Both the position numbers and the translations under genes were made by a program. From the NCBI RefSeq assembly GCF_020519665.1, contig NZ_CP084703.1, positions 682,001 through 746,000 of the forward strand: a stretch of DNA of 64,000 nt. The letters are read 5' to 3'. The notes below the pieces were generated by a model. That model saw nothing but the letters and a program-made list of their open reading frames with translations, was not told where the DNA came from and did no database searches. Below, one piece after another: positions 18,115-26,976 of this stretch. Within the stretch, counting starts at the first letter, position 1. Each line of letters opens with the position of its first letter. This stretch comes from Bacillus shivajii (GTDB lineage: Bacteria; Bacillota; Bacilli; Bacillales; Salisediminibacteriaceae).

Positions 18115-21100
18115 ATGTATAAATTAACTGAAAATCAAACGTTTGAAATTAGTAATTATCAAGAGCAAGCCCCATTCTCTAGTTTTTTACCTGGTATCGC
18201 AGGGGTGGACGGTATTCCTATGTGGGCGTTCTATGTTAACCGCGGTCAAGGAATTGCGAGCTTCGGTGTTCAAGATAAAAATCATGCGATGATGGAGTTC
18301 CTACCTGCAGATAAATCATATCAACAAGTCCAAGTGCAAGGCTTTCGAACGTTTATTAAAGTGATCGAAGATGAACGGGTTACCTTTTTAGAGCCATTTT
18401 CTCCTCAGAGCAATGTAAGCGACAAGGTTGAAGAAAAGATGACGATTTCCGAGAACGCTCTTGAAGTAGAATATGTCAATCATGAACATGAGCTGAAGGT
18501 TAAGGTGGAGTACTTTATTTTGCCCGAAGCAGCTGTAGCTGGTCTTGTTCGTCAAGTGACTCTCACGAACCTTTCGAATAAAGAAAGAAGCTATGAAATG
18601 CTCGATGGGCTACCATCACTGTTTCCAAGTGGCGTGCCTAATGCAGCGTATAAAGAGTTAGGAAACACAATCAAAAGTTGGTTTGATGTAGAGAATCTAG
18701 AGCAAAACATCCCCTTTTACAGGTTGCGAGGTAGTATTGAAGATTCATCTGAAGTAAAAGAAATTCATCAAGGAAATTTCTATCTGTCTTTCTCACGTGG
18801 GCCGAGTGGCGAGAGAATGATGAAGCCGATTATTGACCGCGACGTTATTTTTGGTACAGATACATCTTTACACGTACCTCGTCCATTTATCACGCAATCC
18901 ATTCAAAGCCTACTAGAGGAACCTCAGCAAGTAACGACAAATAAGGTTTCCTGTGGTTTCTCAGCGGAAAGTGTGGAATTGCAACCGGGAGACACACTTG
19001 AATTTCATACTGTGATTGGCCATGCAAAAAGCCTTTGTACCGTCCAATCTTACGTGAAAGAGGTACTAACTGTTACCTCTATTACTGAAATGAAGGAACG
19101 AGCGAAGTTGATAACAAAATCGATTTCAGAAAAAATTAAAACCCGTTCAGGCCAGCCTTTGTTTGATGCTTATGCTCAGCAAAGCTTCTTGGATAACGGT
19201 CTCCGTGGAGGCTTTCCAATCTCCTTTGAAAATGAGGCACAGAAAAAAGTGTATTACTTGTTTTCAAGAAAACATGGTGACTTAGAGCGAGATTATAATT
19301 TCTTCTCGATAAGCCCAACGTACTACTCTCAAGGGAACGGAAACTACCGTGATATTAATCAGAATCGCCGGTGCGATGTGTTCTTTGAGCCAGCGGTCGA
19401 GGATTACAACGTGAATGTATTTATGAACCTAATTCAGCTTGATGGTTACAATCCGTTAGCTGTAAAAGGCGTGCGCTTCCGTTTAACTGGGGAGCTAGAT
19501 TTTTCCGAAGCGAATAATATTGGTAGCCAAGAAAAGCTCAAGAACTTCTTTGCTACAAGCTTTACGCCTGGGGAGCTAAAACATTTCGTGGAAGAGGAAG
19601 GCATTGAGCTTACCACCAGCTTCGAATCACTTTTAACGAAGGTGTTGCTAGCGTCTGAAGAAGAACAGCAAGCAGAATTCGGTGAGGGTTACTGGATGGA
19701 TCACTGGACATACAATTTGGATTTAATCGACAGTTATTTAAGTATTTATCCTGATAAGAAGGATGACTTTTATTTTAAACCGACTTACCGCTTCTTTGAA
19801 AGTCCAGTCCGTGTCAAAAGCCGAAAAGAGAAGTATGTGGTGAGCGATGGAAAGTTAAGGCAGTATCATGCAACGGAAAAAATAAAGGAAAAGGTTGCGA
19901 AAGCGGCTGACAATGATGGTGTTCTTTGGATAAGAGATCATTTTGGTAACGGAGAAATCTATCAAACAAATTTATACTCTAAGCTATTCGTCCTCGGCTT
20001 AGTGAAAGTGGCTACCCTCGCACCGTTTGGGTTAGGAGTAGAGATGGAAGGGGATAAACCTGGTTGGAATGATTCTTTAAATGGCTTACCAGGGATGTTC
20101 GGTGCAAGTACTTCGGAATTGTTTGAACTAAAGCGATTAATTGATCTCCTGCTAAAGGTAAACGGAAAAGGGGAGCTTGTTTTACCAGTGGAGGTTGATG
20201 CCTTCCTAAAAAATGTTGTTTCAGAATTAAGTACATTTAATAGTGATTCTGACGAAGAGGAATTACGTTATTGGGAGCAAATAACGAAGTCTCGAGAAGA
20301 TTACCGCGATACGATTTATAAAGGGATCAGTGGAGAAGAGATCGTTTATTCCCTTGAGGAGTCTCGAGAGTTTCTATTGCAATTCAAGGATCGAGTAGAA
20401 AGTGGAATTAAAAGGGCTCAGTCTTATAGTAATCCCTTAGTTCCAACCTATTTCTATTTCGAACCTAAGGGCGACATCACGAATGTAGATATAGGAAACA
20501 CGGTTATTGAATGGATCCCTAAACCTGTGACACCATTTTTAGAAGGGGTAGTCAAGCAATTAAAAGTAACCGAAGATAAGGTAAGAGCCGAGGAACTGTA
20601 TCAAAAAGTGAAAGCCTCTGATATTTATGATCGCAAGTTGGGGATGTATAAAACCTCGATGAGTATTGAAGGCGAACCGTTGGAGCTAGGGCGTGCGAAG
20701 TCGTTCACACCTGGTTGGTTAGAAAACGAATCGATCTTTTTGCATATGGAATATAAATATCTGTTAGCTACTTTAAAGGCTGGTTTAATCGAAGAATTCT
20801 TTACAGATATGAAGTCCGCGCTTATTCCATTCTTAGATCCAAAAATGTATGGGAGAAGTACACTTGAAAATTCTTCGTTTATTGCCAGCAGTGCAAATCC
20901 AAATGAGAACTTGCATGGTCGCGGTTTTGTTTCTCGCCTAAGTGGTTCCACCATTGAATTCATGAACATGTGGTTTGTGATGATGGCTGGTGAGAAGCCA
21001 TTCCGTTTCGATGAAGCAAGCGATGGACAGGGAGGAAAACTCGTGTGTCAGCTAATGCCGACACTTCCAAACTGGATGTTTGATGAGAACGGTGAAGTGT

Positions 21101-21315
21101 CGTTTACGTTCCTTGGAACGACTGAGGTTACGTATGTTAATCCAGATAAGAAGAACACATACGGGACAGATGGTGTGACACCTGTTTCTGTAGATGTAAG
21201 TTTTGTGGACAACGCAAGTGAGACTCAGCGAGTTGCGGCAAATGAGTTAGTCGGTGATCTTGCTGTAGCGATTCGAAATGGAGACGTTAGTAAACTGGTG
21301 GTCGAGCTTCGGTAA
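18115..21315 (+). CDS. GH94 phosphorylase, probably 1,2-beta-oligoglucan (sophoro-oligosaccharide) phosphorylase
   Basis: A 1066-residue cytosolic enzyme without signal peptide. It begins with a long beta-sandwich domain (PFSSFLPGIAGVDGIPMWAFYVNRGQGIASFGV) and ends in an (alpha/alpha)6 catalytic domain. PGWNDSLNGLPGMFGAS carries the likely general-acid aspartate D653. Cellobiose and chitobiose phosphorylases are about 800 residues; the 1050-1110 length and this N-terminus match, from memory, the Listeria 1,2-beta-oligoglucan phosphorylase group, which releases glucose-1-phosphate from beta-1,2-glucans using phosphate. The ABC importer and beta-glucosidase fit that role, since the Listeria locus also pairs them. 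Cellobiose or laminaribiose phosphorylase activity remains possible. Confidence 0.75.
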   Translation: MYKLTENQTFEISNYQEQAPFSSFLPGIAGVDGIPMWAFYVNRGQGIASFGVQDKNHAMMEFLPADKSYQQVQVQGFRTFIKVIEDERVTFLEPFSPQSNVSDKVEEKMTISENALEVEYVNHEHELKVKVEYFILPEAAVAGLVRQVTLTNLSNKERSYEMLDGLPSLFPSGVPNAAYKELGNTIKSWFDVENLEQNIPFYRLRGSIEDSSEVKEIHQGNFYLSFSRGPSGERMMKPIIDRDVIFGTDTSLHVPRPFITQSIQSLLEEPQQVTTNKVSCGFSAESVELQPGDTLEFHTVIGHAKSLCTVQSYVKEVLTVTSITEMKERAKLITKSISEKIKTRSGQPLFDAYAQQSFLDNGLRGGFPISFENEAQKKVYYLFSRKHGDLERDYNFFSISPTYYSQGNGNYRDINQNRRCDVFFEPAVEDYNVNVFMNLIQLDGYNPLAVKGVRFRLTGELDFSEANNIGSQEKLKNFFATSFTPGELKHFVEEEGIELTTSFESLLTKVLLASEEEQQAEFGEGYWMDHWTYNLDLIDSYLSIYPDKKDDFYFKPTYRFFESPVRVKSRKEKYVVSDGKLRQYHATEKIKEKVAKAADNDGVLWIRDHFGNGEIYQTNLYSKLFVLGLVKVATLAPFGLGVEMEGDKPGWNDSLNGLPGMFGASTSELFELKRLIDLLLKVNGKGELVLPVEVDAFLKNVVSELSTFNSDSDEEELRYWEQITKSREDYRDTIYKGISGEEIVYSLEESREFLLQFKDRVESGIKRAQSYSNPLVPTYFYFEPKGDITNVDIGNTVIEWIPKPVTPFLEGVVKQLKVTEDKVRAEELYQKVKASDIYDRKLGMYKTSMSIEGEPLELGRAKSFTPGWLENESIFLHMEYKYLLATLKAGLIEEFFTDMKSALIPFLDPKMYGRSTLENSSFIASSANPNENLHGRGFVSRLSGSTIEFMNMWFVMMAGEKPFRFDEASDGQGGKLVCQLMPTLPNWMFDENGEVSFTFLGTTEVTYVNPDKKNTYGTDGVTPVSVDVSFVDNASETQRVAANELVGDLAVAIRNGDVSKLVVELR

Positions 21316-21336
21316 AGATCTTGGAGAGGGGGAAGT

Positions 21337-21444
21337 ATTGAAAACGGTGGTACAAATATTGGTACCACAGTGATTTACATCTTCAAAAAATTTTAGAGTG
21401 AAATGAAATTTTCCTTAAGGTTTCCATTTAAAATGGAGCCAAAT
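21337..21444 (+). pseudogene. Decayed fragment duplicating part of the ROK kinase gene
   Basis: About 108 nt align with 22377-22485 inside the intact ROK gene, in the same orientation. Shared blocks are ATTGAAAACGGTGG (14 identical), TTTACATCTTCA followed by AAAAT.TTAGA, and CCTTAAGGTTTCCATT (16 identical), with a few substitutions and small gaps between. The reading frame is broken. It is flanked downstream by a terminator hairpin and then a MITE-like repeat, so a former neighbouring copy has been mostly deleted. Confidence 0.7.
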
Positions 21445-21445
21445 C

Positions 21446-21477
21446 AAACGGAACCAGTTGAGAACGGTTCCGTTTTT
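21446..21477 (+). terminator. Intrinsic terminator after the GH94 gene
   Basis: AAACGGAACC and GGTTCCGTTT (10-bp perfect arms, 21446-21455 and 21466-21475) end in TTTTT. It probably terminates the beta-glucoside operon, 130 nt past the GH94 stop. Confidence 0.75.
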
Positions 21478-21705
21478 CTAAATTAAAATTGAGAAGCGCA
21501 GGGACGGTTCTCCTGCTTCATTTTGGGTGGGAAAAACGAACTTTGAGGGGGGCAGCCCGCTTTTAAGTAAGAGCTCTCTATCTTTTTTTATCCACAAGGT
21601 AGGAACACTGTGTTCCATCGATGGTACAAGTTTCATAATGACTGTATTTGCTCCGTTTTAATGAAAGGATATTTATCTTACAAGTTAGGTTTGAAATAAT
21701 ATAAG

Positions 21706-22064
21706 TGAATTAATTTCATCATTCCGTTTTTTGCGCAATAAAACGAATGATATGATAAATGTTATTAAATGTACGTTTTATTTGTAAGTGAACGTAACAA
21801 AAGACGGTGACTCCCAGAGGATCAGCGACGAGCAATACTTCTTCGAACTGCTCCGAGCTGCGACGAGTAACCGCAGGAGCACTCTTTACCTGCGACGAGC
21901 AAGCGTAGTGGCGCAGGAGCAACGAGCTGAAGATCCACTTAGGCGAAGAGCTGTCGAGCCTAAGTTAGCTGAAGACAAGCCCTCGGGAAAGCGTCCGTCT
22001 GAAGTGAAGTTCACGCTCATCATTCGGGAATTCGCACCTAATTTTGAGTTATGAAATTGATTCA
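21706..22064 (+). repeat. MITE-like element, copy A (359 bp)
   Basis: Ends are TGAATTAATTTCATCA (21706-21721) and TTATGAAATTGATTCA (22049-22064), imperfect inverted repeats. The interior has a conserved AACGAATGATATGATAAAT..AATGTACGTTTTATTTG block, then a GC-rich cassette (GACGGTGACTCCCAGAGG.., AAGACAAGCCCTCGGGAAAGC, GTCCGTCTGAAGTGAAG). It encodes no plausible protein. It lies between the ROK relic and the intact ROK gene. Copies B, C and D are at 23839, 38821 and 55061. Confidence 0.75.
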
Positions 22065-22151
22065 AGTGATAAAACAATAAAGAAGTTTATCTGCTAATGG
22101 AAAATGATGAAAATATAAATCGCATGAACAGAAAAGGAGGTGCTTTTATTC

Positions 22152-23045
22152 ATGGAAGTGAGGAAATATTTGTCCTTTGATATTGGGGGCACAAGTGTAA
22201 AATGGGGAATTTTAGATGAAAGTGGAATGATTCATCATAAAGATCAATTTTCTTCTAACGATGGGGATAGTGAAACGGTCTTAAATGGACTTCGTGAAAA
22301 AATTGTTGAATATAAGCATGACGTAAATGGGGTTTCTATCAGTGCGCCAGGCTTTATCAATTCTCCAAAGGGTTACATTGAAAACGGTGGAACGATTAAA
22401 GGTTTCCATGGTTTACATCTTCAGAAAATGTTAGAAGAGGAATTTCCCCTTAAGGTTTCCATTGAAAATGATGCCAATTGTGCTGCCCTTGCTGAGAAAT
22501 GGTTAGGTAAAGGAAAAGGGTCTTCTGACTTCCTGTGTATCACTATCGGAACAGCAGTCGGTGGAGGGTTGGTTTTAAACGATCAATTGTATAGTGGACA
22601 TGCGTTTCGTGCAGGGGAGTTTGGATACATGATCACTCAAGGTATTCAAACGAATATTCCGAAAAACAACAGTCTAAATAGGGTTGCGTCTATGAAGTTT
22701 CTTCGTGCTAAATATGCAGAATATTACTCGATGTCGCTAGACGATGTGACAGGGGAGGATATTTTCCGAGCATACGACGACCAAGATCCTGTAGCGATAC
22801 AAATGGTAGAAAGTTTTTATCAAAGCCTTGCTTTAGGGATTTATAATTTGTGTTCGGTATTGAACCCCGAAAAAGTCCTTCTAGGAGGAGCGGTGACTTC
22901 ACGGCCTAGCTTTCTTGATGAATTAAATAGACAACTAAACTATATCAACCAATTTTGGGACATTCACCTAGACCGATGTCACTTTCGAAATGATGCAGGT
23001 TTAGTTGGTGCAGTTGCCTATTATAGAGAAAAGTACGAAAAGTAG
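22152..23045 (+). CDS. ROK family sugar kinase
   Basis: A 297-residue ROK kinase. The phosphate-binding DIGGTSVKWGILDESG lies at the N-terminus and the sugar-binding/catalytic stretch SIENDANCAALAEKW near residue 110 with the D of ENDAN. GTAVGGGLVLNDQLYSGHAFRAGEFGYM follows. The classical zinc-binding CxCGxxGC motif of many glucokinases is absent, placing it with BglK-type or N-acyl-hexosamine kinases. ATG 22152 is preferred because AAAGGAGG is 11 nt upstream; a GTG at 22140 overlaps that site. Possible roles are glucose phosphorylation for the beta-glucan operon or beta-glucoside phosphorylation feeding the nearby GH4 enzyme. Confidence 0.87.
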   Translation: MEVRKYLSFDIGGTSVKWGILDESGMIHHKDQFSSNDGDSETVLNGLREKIVEYKHDVNGVSISAPGFINSPKGYIENGGTIKGFHGLHLQKMLEEEFPLKVSIENDANCAALAEKWLGKGKGSSDFLCITIGTAVGGGLVLNDQLYSGHAFRAGEFGYMITQGIQTNIPKNNSLNRVASMKFLRAKYAEYYSMSLDDVTGEDIFRAYDDQDPVAIQMVESFYQSLALGIYNLCSVLNPEKVLLGGAVTSRPSFLDELNRQLNYINQFWDIHLDRCHFRNDAGLVGAVAYYREKYEK

Positions 23046-23049
23046 ATAT

Positions 23050-23811
23050 TTATTCCGAAGGTAGGTCGTTGTTTGTTTGTTGTAACGTTTTATATGTGTC
23101 TTTAGCTAATGTTTCGATTAAATAAATGACAGGAAGCTGGGTAGTAATGTCTGCATCTTTAATGAGTTCTCGGTTAACGTAGTAAGAAAGATAATGATCA
23201 GATAATTTAACCGCAGTACAAGCTTTTGAGTTAGTAATTGTAACGATGTTTGCCCCTTCTTCACGGAATTTATTTATTTTTGAAATGATACTTGGAGTTT
23301 CTCCAGAAACTGATAAAACAATGACGGTACTATTTTTCATGAAATTACCGGTAATAGGAAAGTAAGGGTCGTTAATTGCCAATGAGAATTTCTTTAAACT
23401 GGAAAAATAACGAGAGGCATATTCTGCTAGAATCCCTGAACTTCCTGTTCCAAGGAAAACTACATGGTCAGAGTTAGCGATGCATTCTGCAATCTCTGTA
23501 ACTTTTTCTTGGTAATCGGTTTTTAAAGTTCGCTCCAGAAACTCTGTCATTGTTTCATACGGATCATTAATTGATTTAGATTCTGATTGATTAAGGTGAA
23601 TTTTTAATTTTGTTTTAAATTCAGAAAAACCATCACAATCTACTTTTTTGCAAAAACGCAAAATAGAAGTTGGAGATACATGAGCGATTTCAGCTAATTC
23701 ACGTATTCTCATGTAAATAACCTTTTCACTGTTTGTTGTGATGTAATGATATAAATGAGAATCAAGTTCAGAAAATCGAGCTAGTTGTTCAGGAGTAAAC
23801 ATTTGCTTCAT
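23050..23811 (-). CDS. RpiR family transcriptional regulator with SIS domain
   Basis: A 253-residue regulator. The N-terminal HTH (RIRELAEIAHVSPTSILRFCKKV near residues 35-57) is followed by a phosphosugar-binding SIS domain (VVFLGTGSSGILAEYASRYF, TVIVLSVSGETPSIISKI). RpiR proteins sense phosphorylated sugars. It is convergent with the ROK kinase (4-nt gap) and divergent from the GH4 gene, so autoregulated control of the GH4 gene by a phospho-glucoside is a fair guess. AAAGGAAG lies next to the first ATG; an ATG three codons later is also possible. Confidence 0.87.
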   Translation of the reverse strand: MKQMFTPEQLARFSELDSHLYHYITTNSEKVIYMRIRELAEIAHVSPTSILRFCKKVDCDGFSEFKTKLKIHLNQSESKSINDPYETMTEFLERTLKTDYQEKVTEIAECIANSDHVVFLGTGSSGILAEYASRYFSSLKKFSLAINDPYFPITGNFMKNSTVIVLSVSGETPSIISKINKFREEGANIVTITNSKACTAVKLSDHYLSYYVNRELIKDADITTQLPVIYLIETLAKDTYKTLQQTNNDLPSE

Positions 23812-23838
23812 CTTCCTTTACTGCAATGGTTTCTTTAT

Positions 23839-24016
23839 TGAATCAATTTCATAACTCAAAATAAGATGGGAAATTCAAAATGTGAGCGTGAACTTCACTT
23901 CAGACGGAGTCGCCGCCTTTTGTTACGTTCACTTCCAAATTAAACGTACATTTAATGCAAAGATTTATCATTTCATTCGTTTCATTATGCAAAAAACGTA
24001 ATTATGAAATTGATTC
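23839..24016 (-). repeat. MITE-like element, copy B (178 bp, shortened)
   Basis: Ends TGAATCAATTTCATAA (23839-23854) and TTATGAAATTGATTC (24002-24016) are a perfect 15-bp inverted pair. The GC-rich cassette of copies A and C is mostly missing; only GAACTTCACTTCAGACGGAG and CGCCGCCTTTTGTTACGTTC remain. Orientation is opposite to copy A, so A and B bracket the ROK-RpiR pair. It occupies the intergenic control region between rpiR-type regulator and GH4 gene. Confidence 0.75.
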
Positions 24017-24078
24017 TATTATAACAGTAATTTTTTTAGGTGCATATATGGTCGATAAGATATAAAGGAGTGTTTTAG

Positions 24079-25410
24079 ATGACAGTACAAAATGGATTAA
24101 AGGTTGTTACGATAGGTGGCGGTTCTAGTTATACACCAGAACTGGTTGAAGGCTTCATAAAAAGGTATGATACTCTCCCAATTAGAGAGCTATGGTTAGT
24201 TGATATTCCAGAAGGAGAAGAAAAGTTAAATATTGTAGGAGAGTTAGCAAAGCGAATGGTTAAGGAAGCGGGGCTTTCGATCGACATTCACTTATCATTA
24301 AATCGTGAAGAGGCTTTAAAAGATGCTGATTTTGTTACTACACAATTCCGTGTTGGTATGCTTGATGCAAGAGCAAAAGATGAAAGAATTCCGTTAAAAT
24401 ACGATGTGATTGGTCAGGAAACGAATGGACCTGGTGGACTATTTAAAGGATTTAGAACGATCCCTGTTATTATCGATATTATTAAAGACATGGAAAGACT
24501 TTGTCCTGATGCTTGGCTTATTAATTTTACAAATCCTGCTGGTATGGTTACAGAAGCAATTTACCGACATACGAATTGGAAAAAGGTTGTAGGTTTATGT
24601 AATGTTCCAATTGGAATGAAAATGAAAGTGGCAAAAATGATGGAGGTCGATGCAGATAGAATCCATATCGATTTCGCAGGTTTGAATCACATGATATTTG
24701 GTTTAAACGTTTATTTAGACGGAGAACCGATCATTGAGAAAGTAATTGAAGAAATGACTACCGGAAAAGGTATGACGATGGAAAATATCGCGAATATTGA
24801 GTGGGATGCTGACTTCTTAAAAGGTTTAAACCTCCTTCCGTGCCCTTATCACCGTTATTATTATAAAACGGATGAAATGTTAACAGAAGAAAAGAAGGAA
24901 GCAGAAGAAAAAGGAACAAGAGCAGAAGTTGTACAAAAGCTAGAAGAACAACTCTTTGAACTGTATAAAGATGAAACTCTAAGGGAAAAACCTGAGCAGT
25001 TAGAGAAGCGCGGTGGAGCATACTATAGTGATGCTGCGTGTAACTTAATTAACTCTATTTTCAATGACACAGGAGATATTCAACCAGTAAATACAATCAA
25101 TCAAGGAGCTATTGCAAGCATTCCAACTGACTCAGCAGTGGAAGTAAATTGTATTATTACTAAAAATGGCCCAAAACCTATAGCCATTGGCGACTTCCCT
25201 GTTACTGTTCGCGGATTAGTTCAGCAAATTAAGTCTTTTGAGCGTGTAGCTGCTGAAGCTGCTGTTACAGGTGATTATAACCAAGCATTAGTGGCAATGA
25301 CTATAAACCCACTTGTACCGTCAGACAAAATTGCAAAAGAAATTCTCGATGAAATGTTCGAAGCACACAAAGACTATTTACCACAATTTAAGAAACCAAC
25401 CAATGTTTAA
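24079..25410 (+). CDS. GH4 6-phospho-beta-glucosidase (LicH/CelF type)
   Basis: A 443-residue NAD- and Mn-dependent glycoside hydrolase family 4 enzyme, the length of B. subtilis LicH. The Rossmann motif TIGGGSSYTPELVEGF is N-terminal; LINFTNPAGMVTEA and the metal-ligand motif GLCNVPIGMKMK followed by GLNH are family signatures. It cleaves phosphorylated cellobiose-type sugars to glucose and glucose-6-phosphate. AAAGGAG precedes the ATG. No PTS genes occur in the window, so the phosphorylated substrate must come from a distant PTS or from a cytosolic kinase such as the nearby ROK protein. The RpiR regulator is the likely controller. Confidence 0.9.
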   Translation: MTVQNGLKVVTIGGGSSYTPELVEGFIKRYDTLPIRELWLVDIPEGEEKLNIVGELAKRMVKEAGLSIDIHLSLNREEALKDADFVTTQFRVGMLDARAKDERIPLKYDVIGQETNGPGGLFKGFRTIPVIIDIIKDMERLCPDAWLINFTNPAGMVTEAIYRHTNWKKVVGLCNVPIGMKMKVAKMMEVDADRIHIDFAGLNHMIFGLNVYLDGEPIIEKVIEEMTTGKGMTMENIANIEWDADFLKGLNLLPCPYHRYYYKTDEMLTEEKKEAEEKGTRAEVVQKLEEQLFELYKDETLREKPEQLEKRGGAYYSDAACNLINSIFNDTGDIQPVNTINQGAIASIPTDSAVEVNCIITKNGPKPIAIGDFPVTVRGLVQQIKSFERVAAEAAVTGDYNQALVAMTINPLVPSDKIAKEILDEMFEAHKDYLPQFKKPTNV

Positions 25411-25439
25411 TCATTAAATCGTTTGATTGAAAGATACTA

Positions 25440-25487
25440 AGCTGAATGGAAGTATGTTACAGTGCATCCTTCATTCAGCTTTTTTTT
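25440..25487 (+). terminator. Intrinsic terminator of the GH4 gene
   Basis: AGCTGAATGGA and TTCATTCAGCT pair around a 20-nt loop and are followed by eight T residues. Confidence 0.8.
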
Positions 25488-25720
25488 AAGGCTCTGTTAA
25501 TCTTCATTGTTGATTTTCGGAAATCACGAGACGCCTGCGGGAAAAGCAAGAGCTGAAGATCCATCGGGGTGCTTTTTCCCGATTAGCTGAAGCCTTGCCC
25601 GCGGCAAAGAAGACACCATGAAAGCAAACAAAGTGAAGCTTGAATGGATGTCGCGCTTGTGCCTAGAGGTGCAAGCGAGTGTAATTTTGTAAAATCAACA
25701 CTAGCCTTTAACAAAGCCTT
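25488..25720 (+). repeat. GC-rich interspersed element with GGCTCTGTTAA / TTTAACAAAGCC ends, copy E
   Basis: Imperfect inverted ends at 25488-25500 and 25707-25720 bracket a GC-rich interior (ACGCCTGCGGGAAAAGC, AGCTGAAGCCTTGCCCGCGG, AAGAAGACACC). The same interior is found at 38380-38470 and a related one at 43590-43700. No credible coding frame. It fills the gap between the GH4 gene and the dehydrogenase. Confidence 0.65.
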
Positions 25721-25762
25721 TTTAAAAAGTTTTTATTTGTCGGTATGGAGAGGTTGATCTCA

Positions 25763-26704
25763 TTGAAAAAATTTAAAATCGTTGTAACAGATTATGAGTA
25801 TGAGAGCTTGGAAATCGAAAGGGAGGTTATTGAGAAAGCTGGTGGTGAACTGGTCCCTTGTCAATGTAAGACAGAAGAAGAAGTCATAAATGCGTGCAGA
25901 GATGCTGATGGTATTCTAAATCAATATGCTTCAATTGGTCGAAGAGTCATTGAAAACTTACAACAATGCAAAGTTATTTCTAGATATGGAGTGGGTGTTA
26001 ACACAATTGATGTGAATGCAGCAAAGGAACATAGTATCAAAGTTAGGAATGTGCCTGATTACTGTATAGATGAGGTATCAGATCATGCATTTGCACTTCT
26101 AATATCTTTGGTTAGGAAAATTTCACCCCTAAATGAAAGTGTGAAGAATGGGGTTTGGGATTTTAAAATTGGCGCACCAATGTATCGTTTAAGAGGAAGT
26201 ACGCTTGGATTAGTAGGCTTTGGGAAGATTTCGCAGGCTTTAGCTAAGAAGGCAAAAGCCTTTGGTATAAACGTTATTGCATATGACCCGTATCACCCAG
26301 AAGAATCCGCAAATGATTTAGATGTAGAGTTAGTGGACTTAGATACATTGTGCTGTAAATCAAATTATATTTCGGTTCACGCTCCTTTAACGAAGGAGAC
26401 GACAGGACTTATAAGTGATCGTCAATTTAATATGATGAAAGATCACACCTATATGATCAATACATCCCGAGGTGGTGTCATAGATGAGTCCTCTTTAATT
26501 CAAGCTTTGAAAACTGGAAAAATTGCAGGAGCAGGTCTTGATGTAGTAGAAAAAGAGCCAATTGAACCTAATAATCCATTATTAAAAATGGATAATGTTA
26601 TTTTGAACCCACATATTGCATGGTATTCTCAAGAATCAGAAGCAGCATTAAAACGGAAAGCTGCACTAAATGCTGTGGAAGTTATTAAAAACAGTGACAA
26701 ATAA
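25763..26704 (+). CDS. D-isomer-specific 2-hydroxyacid dehydrogenase (CtBP-like)
   Basis: About 313 residues. The NAD-binding motif GLVGFGKISQALAKKAKAFG lies near residue 145; NTSRGGVIDESSL (catalytic arginine region is SRYGVGVNTID), GAGLDVVEKEPIE and NPHIAWYS with the catalytic histidine complete the family pattern. The last motif is typical of the C-terminal-binding-protein-like subgroup. I place the start at TTG 25763, 9 nt after GGAGAGG; the ATG at 25745 overlaps that site. It could reduce or oxidise glycerate, phosphoglycerate or another 2-hydroxyacid; no neighbour decides this. Confidence 0.85.
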   Translation: MKKFKIVVTDYEYESLEIEREVIEKAGGELVPCQCKTEEEVINACRDADGILNQYASIGRRVIENLQQCKVISRYGVGVNTIDVNAAKEHSIKVRNVPDYCIDEVSDHAFALLISLVRKISPLNESVKNGVWDFKIGAPMYRLRGSTLGLVGFGKISQALAKKAKAFGINVIAYDPYHPEESANDLDVELVDLDTLCCKSNYISVHAPLTKETTGLISDRQFNMMKDHTYMINTSRGGVIDESSLIQALKTGKIAGAGLDVVEKEPIEPNNPLLKMDNVILNPHIAWYSQESEAALKRKAALNAVEVIKNSDK

Positions 26705-26797
26705 TTCATCTTAATCTACAGTTATGTGGATTTTCTGGATTACTTATACGGTTTGCTTTTGCTCTCTTAGGCTTCAAGGGACATGCACTAAAGCGTA

Positions 26798-26838
26798 AAA
26801 GATTCTATGTAAGCAAATTTTGCTTACATAGAACCTTT
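26798..26838. terminator. Hairpin between convergent genes, part of a repeat
   Basis: AAAGATTCTATGTAAGCAAA pairs almost completely with TGCTTACATAGAACCTTT across TTT. It lies between convergent genes ending at 26704 and 26977 and shares CACTAAAGC..AAAAGATTCTATGT with 10608-10640. The remaining gap to 26976 shows nothing clear. Confidence 0.55.
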
Positions 26839-26976
26839 TAGCAATAAGCGGAGTTTTTAATTGGTCTAGCTAAAATTTTAAAGGTAAGTTCAACAAATTC
26901 TCTGCATTCGCCTGAATAGATCGCCAATTGGTGAGTTTTCTTTATGACTACACATATCCAACCTTTTTGTAGTTAG

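Noticed and set aside
21788-22054. 88-residue open frame inside the MITE-like element
   Set aside because: It translates the GC-rich repeat cassette; other copies of the element break the frame and no ribosome site is present.
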